This document shows positions 45,800 through 58,759 of a stretch of 64,000 nucleotides of DNA, piece by piece. Under the pieces are notes generated by a model. That model worked only from the letters and a program-made list of their open reading frames with translations, did not search any database and was not told where the DNA came from. Source of the stretch: Hetaerina americana. Its lineage: Eukaryota > Arthropoda > Insecta > Odonata > Calopterygidae. The number at the start of each line of letters is the position of its first letter. The stretch's first letter is position 1. The DNA is taken from the NCBI GenBank assembly GCA_022747635.1, contig JAKTNV010000001.1, positions 20,582,572 through 20,646,571 on the forward strand, given 5' to 3'. The position numbers and the translations under genes were made by a program.

Positions 45800-46930
45800 C
45801 AGTATTCAAACTAATCCTGGAAGACGTCTTGATACTAATATGAGCATTATGAACAAGATGAGTCACCTCAAAGGACTTGCCTTGAAAATAATCCTCATAA
45901 AAACCCGTGGATCACGAGAAGTAACATGATTATTATAATAATTTTTAATAAATATTCATTTAATATTTTCTGCCTATCATCAAGGACTGACCTAAATTAC
46001 AGTGTATTAAAATATTCTTCCAATTCGAAAAGAAACAAATATGTGTGTTAAAAAATGTGTATCACATTCGTGTTCCAAAATTCATTGTGGCAAATTTTAT
46101 GAAAATTGTTTATATTTTTTTTCAGCCGCAATACTCACACGGTGGAGTTATGAAGCATTTATTTCACTTTGTTGGCCATTGAGATTCAAAGCTCCTCTTA
46201 GCCATGAAAAATAAATTACGAGAATGCGATACATTTCTTTACCAAGAACATCTTGTGTATTATTTGTCAATCTCATCATGTCATCTTTATCTGAAATGTG
46301 CCTGATGTACAGTAATAATTTCCAATACAAATATAGCGGCGTATGTCATGTACTTATTCAGGCCGTTAAATTTTTATTAATTCCGGATATTTTAGTAATT
46401 TTCATCCATAAAACAGGAACAGTATTTTGGAACTCAAAAGGTGATGATTGAACGGATTATTTTATGTTTTCTTATGCATTGAGGTAATGGAGATACAAGT
46501 CTTGAAAATTGTAAATATCTAAGAAATGTTTCTAAATGTTTTCTTTTGCGTTTATAGTTGATTTTAGTAAATTTTCGGGTTTCATAGTTTTTTCTTTTTC
46601 TTTTGCTCATTGGTATAAGGCTTTTGATATCAGTTCAATGAAGCGGTCCTCTTGTGTTACTCCCATCTAGTTTCTGAATATTTGAAAGCACATTAGGAAG
46701 TAAGTATCACTTTTCTGCATTTACATGCTTTCCAAGTTCATATTCCAAGCACTTTTTCAACTCATAGGATGTATATTGAGGTTTATCAGGAGATTTCAAT
46801 TTAATCTCCGAGCGTGTTTGATGTTCAAAATTTACCATTTAATGTTATTAACAAGAAATTCGATTATATCCAACAGATTCCGGCCTGATATAGTGGAATT
46901 TCGTCAATATGAGGAAAAAAATTGTAATTT
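45800..46930. other. Unassigned AT-rich intergenic sequence
   Basis: Short open frames only; no domain, RNA or repeat recognised. Confidence 0.5.
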
Positions 46931-46934
46931 TTCT

Positions 46935-47215
46935 CAGATTTATTGGTAACGTAGGTATTGCGCGTTTTGGTTCACAGAACCAGGTCTTAGCCCTCAAGAT
47001 TGTTCCGTGAACCGAAACGCGTTTTACGTTATCAACAAATCTGTGTAAAAGTGCAAATATGTATCTTCTCATAAGTAAGGTTCAGGTTGAGACATTTCTG
47101 GTTGAATAAGTTCTGCTTTACAGAATTCGACAGATAAATTAAGAAAGATTTTTGCCTGATATGTTATGCATGTCTTGTACCAGAAGATTGTTCTGTGAAC
47201 CAAAACGCGTTGAGC
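46935..47215. repeat. Inverted repeat plus adjacent direct half-copy
   Basis: Arms 46935-46980 (CAGATTTATTGGTAAC...GCGCGTTTTGGTTCACAGAAC) and 47002-47043 (GTTCCGTGAACCGAAACGCG...CAACAAATCTG) pair imperfectly. A third, same-sense copy of the right arm follows at about 47187-47230 (GTTCTGTGAACCAAAACGCG). Confidence 0.75.
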
Positions 47216-47239
47216 ATTTACAATAAATCACTGGAAAAG

Positions 47240-48480
47240 TGAAAATTTATTTGTTTTTCTCATAAATAATCCTATCTAATGAATTTTAATACAAAACTTG
47301 TAACTATTTATATAGTATAAAGTGATACCCGCACAACCTTCAGGGAAACCCATCACACAAATTAACATGTTTGTAAACCATTTCTGACAAGTAGTCCACT
47401 TTCATACGGAATATACCATTGTTTGACAATAAAAACAGCGACACTGGTAGACATTTTTTCACTTTACTCGCAAGTTCGCACATAAAAGAGAAGTTTAGAT
47501 CAATCTGATAAACAAGGAATATGTGAGGAGATACCTTCATCGACAAAATTCCTCTTGAAATGTGTAAATAAATTATTAACGAAATATAAGACAAACCGTA
47601 AAATAAAGTGTTATTGTTGTTAAAAAAAAAGCTTTTTTGGCCATGTAAACGGTGTATAATGTGTATTGTATTTCATTTTTCAAAGAAATCTACTGATTTT
47701 TATGTACTTTCCTCGGATTACCTTTTAATAAAATCGATCGCGGATTATTATCATTGAAGCATTAAAATGGTATTCGTTCACTCGGTATAAACATACAAGC
47801 TAGGGACCAATACATTTACTTTGTTATTTAATAATAGGCGACTAACTATCAAAGACCGATCGATCATAGCTCATCATCTATCTCTTTTACGTTTAGCGGT
47901 CCTGATGTTTCTATACAAGAATTTAACAATTTACAGACACCCGGTAATAAGCTGATGACTACACAATCTTATCATCTAAACCATCCGCACTAGCCGTCCC
48001 CTTCCTATTGTATACTTCAATATTGTATAATTCTATACTCTTAAGACGCCTCTCATTAGTGAAGTCTGGTAGTATAGTGGGAAAAGATCACGCGATGAAA
48101 TTATTGCGAGATATATGAGGATCCGCATTGGCATTATGCCCATAGACAAAGTAAAATACTGTTACTAAAAAATTCGACAAACTGGATTCGATGTTGATGA
48201 TGCTATGTTATTCCATGTTTTGCCATTCAGCCTGTTATCATGGCAATGCGTCATACCGGTATTATTTTCTTTGTCATTCTGTTCCGCAATTATTTTCTCT
48301 TTGAGTGCTTTTAATTTCTGTCTGTAAGCTTACGATATGCTAGACCACGAATGCGTCCAAAAGAGTGACAAGAATATTAATAAGCCACAACAGAATGTTG
48401 ACTCAGAGAAGGTTATACTTCCTAACCGTAAGGAGAGGCATAACAGTTTCAGGTTTAACTTTGTGAACTTCCTACATTAT
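47240..48480. other. Unassigned AT-rich intergenic sequence
   Basis: I see no gene, RNA or repeat I can support. Confidence 0.5.
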
Positions 48481-48486
48481 GAGGGT

Positions 48487-48540
48487 AAAAGAAGCTCAAC
48501 ATTTCCACCATATATATGGTGGAAATGTTAAGTTTCTTTT
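48487..48540. repeat. 54-bp palindrome
   Basis: AAAAGAAGCTCAACATTTCC is inverted as GGAAATGTTAAGTTTCTTTT around CACCATATATATGGTG, with very few mismatches and no spacer. Confidence 0.92.
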
Positions 48541-48549
48541 AATTCTCTT

Positions 48550-49840
48550 TGTGTTTCTCTTTGCCCTCATAATAACCGTCATACTCACAGTGTAGGACGA
48601 GTTAACCATTCAATTTGGCATTGCCATTACGTATTAGTAGAGATCAGAGAAAAGTTGGGTCGATCAGTAAAGGGTCGTTCAATAGATCGGATCACCACCT
48701 TGAGTCATTAAGAATCGTATGAGCGGGCGAAATTTAAGGGGTTAGCAATCCTTAAAGACTGAAAAGGAGGTTTCCTTCCTTTTTACGGTTGTTGACCTAG
48801 CACCCCCATCCACACGCCCTTGCGGCGGCTTGCGGGGTATTATGTAATTTAGATTAAGGAGAGGCTTTTTAACTGGGGTTAAAAGCATTAATGCGGTCAT
48901 AAAGATCGTACGCCAATACTTAAAATACCAGTGTCTTACTTTCCTGAGTCCTTGACTATTTTTAATAACTGAAATTTATATTTCCTACTATATACTTAAA
49001 AATTTTTATTCATATTTCATCTCTTTTTAATTTTTCAAACCTCTTCTTCCATGTTCCAATCTGAATCTTGATTTTATCTAGTGTTTCTTCTCCATTCCCT
49101 GAGTCCAGGGACTCCGTTCTCCGTAGGAATGTCTCTTGAAGTACCAAACGAATCTTTCATCCTTAGCTAATTCATATTTTGCCATGAACCATCCAACGAT
49201 ACTCCGGATGTTTTCCTAAAAGTATGTTTAAGTATCTATTCACATTTACCAATTATTTAGGATTAATGACTTTACCTAATTCTAAACTGCTAGCATAAAC
49301 TAAATTCAAATTAATATTCCTGCATTTAATTAGATAATATGGATTAATAATTAAGTATTAGCACATAATTTAAAGAAAAACGCAGGGATTCTTCTCCAGG
49401 GTGGCTAATTTCTTTCTACCGGAGGAATTATTGGTGAGAATATACAGCAGAAGATTTGCTAAGTAAGCTAATCTAACTTCTAAAATTATTCCAGGTTAGA
49501 TAGTTATGCGGCCAAGAATATTTTAAATACATTTTTATTTATTTTATAAAATATTTTTAACGTTGATTATTTGTACCTATCTTTCCCTACATTATTACTT
49601 TTAATAGGCGGCGTCATTATGATACTAAAAATGTATTGAATCGAATATTGGATTCCAATCCGGGAAACTTCTTATGTGAGTAAGGATTCCATTTTACTGA
49701 TAATTTCAATCCAATGAATTACTACAGATTACTACCTGTATATGACCAACACAATAATAGAATGATAGTATCTAATCAATTCTACAAAAATATGAAACAT
49801 TTGGAAGGTTTATAATGAAATACTTGAACATATATATTTG
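48550..49840. other. Unassigned AT-rich intergenic sequence
   Basis: A GC-richer patch at 48790-48835 (CACCCCCATCCACACGCCC) stands out but is not identified. No gene seen. Confidence 0.5.
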
Positions 49841-49855
49841 GTGTGTAATTATATT

Positions 49856-50154
49856 TTTATTTTGTATACATTTTATTTCTCCGAGGATATTTACATACCA
49901 AGGCTTATTAGTTAATCTAACACAAAGCCTGGTAGGCCACGCGTGACCGAAGCCGAAAAAGTCACGCGTCTGCCGAGATCTTCGTTTCCTCTTGGAGACC
50001 TGAGCGAACGGATTTGTTAGGTCCATATCACCACTCGGACTCGTCAGAAGGGTCTTCAGGCATCAGAAGTGGGCTCCGGGAAGAGTAAGGGAGATTGTCG
50101 CGCCATCACGACTCATCTCCCCGTAAACATCCCCGGCGGCCGCTCATTCGTAGC
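49856..50154 (-). other. 3' UTR and polyadenylation signals of CPCFC gene 7
   Basis: AATAAA (minus) at 49856-49861 and 49872-49877. The block at 49938-49990 (CCACGCGTGACCG, GTCACGCGTCTGCCGAGATC) matches genes 2, 5 and 6. Confidence 0.65.
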
Positions 50155-51887
50155 TTAATGGCAGTAGGGGTAGTTGGGGCAGGCGTGGGGGTTGACTCCA
50201 GCGGGGTAGTGGGCACCGGCACCAGCACCGTGGTGTGCGGCGACGACTCCGTGTCCCCAGACGGGGGCGGCGGCGTAGGCACCAGCCCATCCGTGTCCAG
50301 CGAGACCGTGGGTGGCTCCGGCCCATCCGTGGGCTCCATGGGCTCCGTGGGCGGCGAGGGCCACGTTATCGCAGTAGGGGTAGTTGGGGCAGGTGTGGGG
50401 GTCCACTCCGGCGGGGTACTTGGCGGCAACGGCGACTCCGTGAGCACCGACGAGGGCACCGTGGTGTCCGTAGGCGGCATAGGCGGGTGCAGCATAGGGT
50501 GCGAGGGCACCAAGGTGGTGTCCAGCGGAGTGAGCGGCGAGGGCCACGTTGTCGCAGTAGGGGTAGTTGGGGCAGGCGTGGGGGTCGACTCCAGCGGGGT
50601 ACTTGGCAGCGGGGACGCCACCTCCGACCACGGCAGCCACACAAAGGGCGAGGGCGATCTACAGAATGCAAAGTAAAGGATTGAATAATAATAACGGCGC
50701 TAGATATGATCTAGTATGAACTACAGAAATTGTTTAGTTTCGGAAATCAGTCGCAGCTAATGAAATATCGAATGGTTTCAATTTTTTCATTTTGTTATAT
50801 TTCCTCGAACCAATTATAAAGTGAAATTCTTATCAATACTTCGGAATCTGGAAATGAAATGTTTGCTCTATGTTTCTTGAGATATTAAGAGTCAAGGTAT
50901 TTTAATACAGTGTATATTGGGAAGATTCCCAGCCTTATAAGAAATTAGATCTACCTCATCACAAATAATGCTAATTTGAATGGGCTATTCAATCTGCTAA
51001 CTTTTGACTCAATTTACTGCTTCAATGAGGAAGGATCTTCAATTTAGGAGAGAAATCATTCATTTTTAAATAATATCCGCCTATTTCGAAAACAATTACC
51101 AGAAGTCTTGTATAAAACTTCCTGTTTACGATAAAAATTTAGAGAAAGTAATTGTTTGCCGAGTAATCAGTAAAAATCACTGTATATCATTTAATTGAAT
51201 TCCAAATTCTTGAGAAAACGTTTTGAGTTGATTCCAAAAATTCATCAAGTATCATTCATTAAGTATCCATTCTAATCACCTCACTGCCGATATTGCAACC
51301 AAATTGAACCTATTTCGTCGTTTGATTGAGTATATTTTTTCCTATGTCCTAACGAGGTTATTACAATGAAAGATATTTTCAATGAAAATAATTTTACACT
51401 ATCGGCAATATATTGACAATAAAAAAGTAAAGAGGAAGAATTTGTCTTTGTTATTCACCGATTAATGTTTCTTTTCCTCTTTGCGTTCAATAAATGCAAT
51501 GGAAATATAAACGGTGATCAAATGACACAAATTTTGAACACTTGCGGGACCTCTTTAAAACTCCCCATTATTCAATGTCAAGTTTATTTACTTTTCAAAA
51601 TCTTTTAAAAAACATCTGTGACTTACATTAAATATTAATGGTCTAAATACTCTAGCTGGCAATTCGTGATAGTAATTTTACAAAAACATTAATTTGAAAG
51701 AAAAGAAATGTGATTTCAATTTGAAATAAAAGAAATGAAAAATATTATTTTCCCACAGGAAATTTTATAAATCTCTCACTATAGTAAATTTTAGGTGTAA
51801 GTATGAATTTTATATAAGGACGTGAACCGAGGAATCGCTCTCGGGTTTGGCGAAAAACGGGGTTATCCTCACCAATCGAGCGGCCAT
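50155..51887 (-). CDS. CPCFC: CPCFC cuticular protein, gene 7 (172 aa precursor)
   Basis: Secreted cuticle structural protein, the most upstream member of the array seen here. Coding exons are 51873-51887 (MAARL, donor GTGAGG) and 50155-50658 (acceptor TTCTGTAG). The signal peptide is as in gene 4. Cysteine pairs at 34/40, 95/101 and 165/171 lie in VDPHAC, VDPHTC and VNPHAC variants. Substitutions relative to gene 4 include ALVGAHG for AAVGAHG and GATHG for GAAHG. The intron is 50659-51872. No further CPCFC motif is found from here to the window end. Confidence 0.94.
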
Positions 51888-51960
51888 TTTTCCTGGATTT
51901 CCTCTTGTGGAATAACTTCTGAGAGCTAGACGAGCTTCTGCTGAGACCTCGTGGTGATGC

Positions 51961-52460
51961 TGACAATATCGTGCACCGGGGCAATCTTTTATACCACAAG
52001 AGTTCTTACCCCTACATCCCCACTCCGGTTAAATTCCCCCGTCCCAAGACTCAGGTATTGTCCCTCTATCCCTCACCCTCCTCTCTCCACGCCACTCCCA
52101 ATCACTTAGCCCCACTCTCTACATAGGGGGCTAGTACATCCCCCTCCAGTCCCCAAATGACGCACCCTCCACCCTTTCGGACCCTTCACCAGTGGCCTTC
52201 AGGGTCGTCCCTTCGCCTAAAGTACATAATGCAGCCAATCAAACGCCCTCCGCGGTGCGAAAATCACTTTTCTCTCCCCTCATCGCCCCTCCATCGCCCC
52301 GCTCTTGCATGCAATGATCCGGTGATCCACATGACGGACGCCCCAAAACTTCCCCCTTCTTCCCTCCCTTCGACCGTCGTTACCACAAACCGCTTCCTTC
52401 GCCCGTTGAAATCTCCAATGACTCGGCATAATTCCGACGAGTGCGAATGAATCGCGAGAT
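51961..52460 (-). promoter_or_regulatory. Promoter of CPCFC gene 7
   Basis: TATAAAAG at 51986-51993 and TCAG with A at 51961, 32 bases apart. The leader carries AGAAGCTCGTCTAGCTC, as in gene 1. The proximal block at 52195-52265 (TTCAGGGTCGTCCCTTCGCC, CCTCCGCGGTGCGAAA) is diverged from genes 4-6 and closer to gene 1. Confidence 0.75.
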
Positions 52461-52469
52461 CAGATGACT

Positions 52470-55400
52470 GTATGAATAGTTCCTTAAACACGTGGCGGGG
52501 CGTTCTTTCCGTTCAATACGCGAAGGAGATCTCGCTATTTGGTTTAATTTTGATCGAGGACCCATTATCCCGTTCACAAAAAATTCACGATCACGCTCAT
52601 AAAAACATTTCCGTTGACGAGGGGTCCGAATTTCAAGTTCGTTCGTCCTTCCCCCTTTCGAAGGTTGTGGCGAAATATGAATTGTTTGGAAAGGAGGAAG
52701 TTAACTCACTATTTCTGCGTTTCAGGAACCGGGTACGGAATGGACAGATAGTTGTTTGCGTGCAGTTATCTGCCCTTCAGCAAGGTCCGCTAAACCAGAT
52801 GGGAAAGTGGCATGACATTCTATCATATTTGTATTCATGCTATTAAAGAATTCGTTTGTAAGCGGGGAACTCTGACGGATAAACGGGTTTCCAGCTCGGA
52901 GGTTCAGGCTAATAATCCCAACTCAGACCCATGTGATCATGCCTTAGTCTTTGACAAGGTTTCATTAGATCAAATTTAAAAAAAAATTGTCCATAACTGT
53001 GTTATGAAATTCATCATTCTGGATATCCCTTCAAAGGTTATAGAAGAAAAGGACAAGACTGTATAAGTTTGATATGACCGATATCATAGAATTTCATTTA
53101 TTTTTAATTAGAACATCAAAATACAAATGAGGAGGAGATGAATGCATTCCATGTTATTGAAATGATTGATTAGATGAAGAAAAATGGTTACAGTCATTGA
53201 CACGGCAATATTTATAGGAAGGCGTGATAATGGCTCGTTATGTTTCGCTACTCATTTTATACCATGCAAAACAAATACTGGGTGAGGAGCATTGCACTCT
53301 AACACGCTTCAGTTAGTCAATAATTTACATAATTTGGAAAAGATTTCTTTTCTCTTTGAGCAATTATTATCAAACCATTCAGAAAGAACTGTAGATAAAT
53401 ACGTAAAACCAACTATAATGGCCCACAATGTGAGCAAGGTAAGTCTGAAGTCATTTTACGAGAAATATTTGAAATAAATTTTTGTGGAAATTTTTAGGTT
53501 TATTTTAAAGACATATGACCTCACAACAATGACTAAATCAATTAGCTTCCTTTATCTTGTGTTCAATTAATGATTTTCAACAAATAACGTAAAATTTAAA
53601 CTATTCATTCTTTTCATGTAACACTTTAATTAGAATTATCGGTTTCTTTTCAATTAAATTCATCCTTAACTTTATTTAACTATAGAATATGAACATTTGT
53701 ATTGATGCTATGATTTTTTAAATCTTTTCTAAATGTCTCTCGGAGCTTCACATTATGCTTCGTATAATTGCAATTACCAAAAATACTTTCCTTCTGAAAT
53801 ACCATATGCGTCCAGTACTTCATATGAAATTCGTTCCTAGTAAATTAAAAATTTTTCCTTATAATGAGGTGATAACTTTGAAATATACTTGAAGGTAGGT
53901 TCACTAGTTACCCCTTCCCATCTGAATGACTGGTTACATTTTGAACCGATTACGTTACCCACATTCATATTTGAAGTATATATACATACACGTGCGCCAG
54001 AATTGAAATCTTTTGAAGTTTAACTTCCATGCTGCCTGCGCTAAAAGCCTTTTTTCGTCCCACTTATACAAACTTGAGCTTTTAAGCACCACCATATTAC
54101 TTGAAAAACATTTACTAGAGTATATTTTGTATGGATCACCCCATATCATGTATTTATTACCATTCAACTCTTATTTCTTGCTTTATTGATTTATTTGGTG
54201 TCATTTGTCGGGTTTTGTTACCCTAGTGCTTCCAGCGTTTATCTTTCGATCATAAGACCCAGGTTTGATTCGCGGTAATTCCCCTTCACATACCCCTGTA
54301 ATTTTCTAAATATGACATGCTTTTTCCGAAAAATTTCGGAGGCAAACAGAAAGATTCTGACTACCCTTATTACTTCGGATATGTGTGACATTTACACGGC
54401 ACATATGCTACGAAGTGAGCTCAATCTCCAATTTATTGGGTTGATTATTGTGGTAGTGGTATGAGATAGGAAATCAATAATTCAATGGGAGGCAAACCCA
54501 AATCATTAGCAATTCGATGGAGTTACTACTTTCCCTTTGCATTGTCAGAAGTGTCACCATGTGTTGGATCGCAACCAGGTTTTTGGCGTAAATTAGTCCG
54601 GATATTAAAAATGCTAGCCAAAATAAAAAAGTTATTGTCATTTACCGTAGTGCACAAAGTTAAATTTTGGGAAGAATAATATGTCAGATACGTAAGGTGA
54701 GATGTGATATTTCCACAAATAATTTTATTTGTGCAATCCTGAGAATACATTGACGAATTAATTAACCTCCAGTATATGTAGATATTTAATTCACTGGTTG
54801 AGAGTATCTAAACTCCTCGTAGGCAAAAAAAATATGTAAATGGAAAGTAGACTGGTAAATAAGGAATTAAAATGCAAGACCCTCATTATCCGATATCCTA
54901 CCCTCCATTATTCCATATTTGTGATTTCCTATGTGATTGTGTATGGATAAGTTCAGTTAATTCTGCGCTCGATACAGATGGAGATATCTCCGAAGTTATC
55001 AATGAAGCCGTGGGCATGTAAGTGGAAGTTAATCAATGAAAACGTTCACAAATATGTTGTAGTCACGGTTCCATGAATAGGGAGGGCATTTATAAGCTTT
55101 CGTGACTTATTCAAAGGACAATCTTTCAAATAGCTGACATAAGGTTATCCTGGCGCAGATAAGGTTATCTATAAGGTGGCGCAGGTAAGGCGCATATAAG
55201 GTTATCTCTTTGTTACGCTAAACTGTAACCTCCATCATACGTGTCCGAGATGAAAAACTTCCTATTTATTTACATGCAAACAGATAAACCTCTATACACT
55301 TTTGAAATGCTTTTATTTTTACCTTCGTTATGTGTGCTTGGTGCAAACATTTCCTTATTTTTAAATTATAAACTCTTAATTCTGTCACTCTTACATTCTT

Positions 55401-55985
55401 GTCAGCACAGTTTCCGATTTACTTATTTGCTATTTCTTGTGGATACTTTATCGAATTAATCAATTGAAATATTCTCTAACGGCTTTAAAATAACTAAGGT
55501 ATATTAAAAATTTGCAGCATGTCATCTATCGGAATTAAATCTAATGCTATCCTTTAAAAGGGGATATAGTGTCGTAAATTTGAATCATAAATGACCCCTA
55601 ACATTTTTTAATGAGGTACGCCTGATAATAAATCTACTATTTTCAGCTCACGTGTTTAAATGATACTTTCCATCCTGAGCAAGACACACTAATTCTGTTT
55701 TCATCCCATTTCACTAACAAAGCAGAGGATAAGATGGGGGTAATGGAAGGAAGAAAAGAGAAACAAATGGTTTGCATATGATTTAAGATGAGTAATAGTA
55801 AGAACCCACATGAAGGGATTATGTAATTCCGGATTCATTTTTTAGGTTAACGGCCATTTAAACTTCCCAAGTTACTCCGAAAACACTTTGAATAATATGG
55901 AATATATAACTCTGTCGTGGAAATCTGCATAGGATACTTATGGGAATATTTTTCAACATTGTATCAATCACAATGAGTCGTAAAA
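52470..55985. other. Unassigned sequence upstream of the array
   Basis: A 124-codon frame at 52472-52846 has no recognisable domain, signal peptide or conserved neighbour, and I do not call it a gene. 55139-55207 holds three copies of ATAAGGTTATC interspersed with TGGCGCAG. Nothing else is assignable. Confidence 0.5.
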
Positions 55986-55989
55986 ACTT

Positions 55990-56640
55990 TGGTAGCTGAT
56001 TGGATTGAATAATAAAAGAGTGTTTCTTCATTGACACACATGAAATGTTTGAATGTGCTGCTAGGTAGCAACAGTTTATCATGGGTGGCATAAGTATTTT
56101 TTCGAAAAAATATCCTATAGGTTACTTTTTAGTGAGTATCGGTCATGTGGTAATACGGTCAAAACGGCTCTAATTACCAGTTGTAATCAGAGCCGTTTTT
56201 CAAAATATGTGTTATTAGATATATTCCGATGCAAAAAAGTCGCACACCCCACAAATAATTTTTGAATTTCCTGAAATAGGAGGATTGTTTTTCCTGATGG
56301 CATATAACTGTTAAAACTTGGTCTTGTTTCACATTTTAAAAATATTGGTCCATTTCATTTAACACAAATATTGGTAGTGCTTGATTGTGAAAACAATGGC
56401 AAATTTTAACTGTTGTTTTATGATAAGTGCGCTTTGGGAACTGATAAAATTCTGAATAATTTTTATCAATGTACTACATTAATGAGTTGTTGGGGAAGTG
56501 GGAGAGCTTAAATATGCTAGATGTTTTATCTCCCTTTAGTTGCCTCGTAGAGTATTTAAACAAATACCTGTAGTTCAGCCCATGACCTCAAAGTCATCCG
56601 CACGGGGAAAATACACTTTTACTCGCGTACTTCCAAAACG
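55990..56640 (+). repeat. Dispersed repeat R, copy 1
   Basis: Shares about 600 bases, in order and orientation, with 59905-60515. Matching blocks include AATAATAAAAGAGT, TTGATTGTGAAAACAATGGC, AATGAGTTGTT and CCCATGACCTCA, with perhaps 70-75 percent identity by eye. It contains a hairpin AAAACGGCTCTAATTAC/GTAATCAGAGCCGTTTT at 56163-56201. Unclassified element; a (TA)n tract follows at 56648-56702. Confidence 0.7.
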
Positions 56641-56645
56641 GCTAA

Positions 56646-56702
<57 letters not shown>

Positions 56703-56704
<2 letters not shown>

Positions 56705-57425
56705 ATTCTCATCTCATACCTGTCGCACTGAATTTCCAATTCACTCAGCAACGCTTGCAACCCCTTGGCTGACTGACAAACTTCAACTTGGTCATCAGCA
56801 AACCTAACTGATTTTACGAATTTTTTCCCCGCTCACTTTCATTCCTACTTTCAGTTCTTCCCATGCCTCTTTAATCATTTCCTCTACATACAGGTTGAAT
56901 AGCAACGGTGATAATGGGCAACCCTGCCTTACACCTCTCCCTAACACTGCCCATCCGGACTCTTCGTTCCCCACTCACACCTGAGCAGTCTGAGACAGGT
57001 ACATGTTGCGGATTAGCCTCCTTTCCCTCCAATCTATTCCCATTTTCTGCAATATACTCATAATTTTTTCCCAATTCACACTATCAAACGCTTTTTCGAA
57101 GTCTACGAAACAGGTAAATACCTCCTGGTTCTATATTCCTCTCGATTAATAATCTCATTACTGCAATGGCATCACCCAAACCCAAACTGGTCATCCCCTG
57201 AGTAATCATTTGCCCTACTCTCTATCCTTCTGTTTATGATCCTTAGAACAACTTTAGCTGCGTGGGATATCAAACTTATTGTCCTATAGACCTCACATGA
57301 TGTAGCCTTTACCTTTTTCGGAATAGGCACTAAAACTGATCTCACAAAGTCTTCCGGTCAGATTCCTTCCTCATAGATACTACGAATCAGTCCATATAGC
57401 CTTCTTCCCACGTTTATCTAGACAT
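56703..57425 (-). mobile_element. Third copy of the APE-type LINE, reverse transcriptase fragment
   Basis: Read on the minus strand from 57425 down: KVKATSCEVYRTISLISHAAK, NDYSGDDQFGFG, AIAVMRLLIERNIE, the YEYIAENGNRLEGKEANP region and the GRGVRQGCPLSPLLFN-equivalent near 56915-56960, then the end of the active-site region. Frameshifted. Bounded at its 3' side by the (TA)n tract at 56648-56702. Confidence 0.85.
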
Positions 57426-57429
57426 TTCA

Positions 57430-58681
57430 GTAGTTCCGAAATAGATATTAATGAATAATAACTTACGGACTTTTATCCCAGCAAAATTACAAATTGTTGA
57501 GAATTGGGACCATGCACGAGCACGATTTTTTTAAATACGAATTTTTTAAATGCGTAGCACGTCGTAGTTGATCGTAGTCATTGATTGATGAGTTTACGTA
57601 GATTTGTCTTATAATTTTGCTAGCATCTGTGGTACTAGCGGGTCACTGTCATAGGAGAGATACTTGCAAACCTTGAGTGTGTGTGTGTGAATGCGATTTA
57701 CGGGAGTGTTGTTATTCCTTAACACACCCTACTGACCGAGAGGCTGTAGTTTCGTTTAATTTATTTATTAATATAAAAATAGTTCGGCTTCTTTTCGATC
57801 ACACCTAGTACAAATTGTACTTGTACAGCTGTACGAATTGTACAACACATGTACTTTTACAATTGAGCATCGGAAAAAACGTCATCTATTCCATATGACG
57901 TGCAGATTTCGAAGGCTTCATGACGAAAATCATCTTCTGCGTATTGTAATAATTTCCTCCTGTTTGCTCTAAACTAATTTATCCTTCAATTTTTCATGAC
58001 TTTAGCCAGTATACATGCTGTTCAATTAGCGTATTAATACGTAAATTTGTATAAAAACCGAGTACATGGCTTAGAGTGATCCCAATTCCATAACGTTTGG
58101 CTAAATATTGACTTAAAAATGATTGAGTGTGGCCTATCAGAAACTATAAAGTTATAATTAAATTAAGGAATGAAGGAAGTATCAGAAATCATCCAATTTG
58201 ATGATTTCTTTGATAAATATTCCCTTCTTTTGATTCTCTCGGTGATCTCGCTTATTCTCTTCATCCTTTCTATGTTTTCACTTTAACCACGACATTTGTT
58301 GAATATATTTTGTCGACCACTACCTTTTCTGGATTTTTCATTGCAACTTCTTCTATTTCCATATCATATTCAAAAACTTAGCATAAGTTTTCCTCCCCGA
58401 CCAAATTTGTCTCCATCTTTCTCCTTTTTCAAGCCTGAAATCAACGGTTATCATCCAGCCTAAAAAACAAGTAATGTCTCTATACAGCGCTTTGTTGATC
58501 CTTAAATCCATTCTTAGCTATTCATCATTTCTATTCTTCATGCATATTATTTTCTACAGGGACTTCTCAAATAATTATAATCAGTGCTTATAGAAACTTA
58601 TGTATTTATACGTATGCAGAACTTATGTATCTTTGTCACAAGAAGAGAATACTATAGCCAATAACCTTATTGCCTTATAGG

Positions 58682-58759
<78 letters not shown>

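Noticed and set aside
52472..52846. 124-codon plus-strand frame upstream of gene 7
   Set aside because: No recognisable domain or signal, no conserved counterpart near the other copies, and it overlaps diverged promoter-flank sequence.
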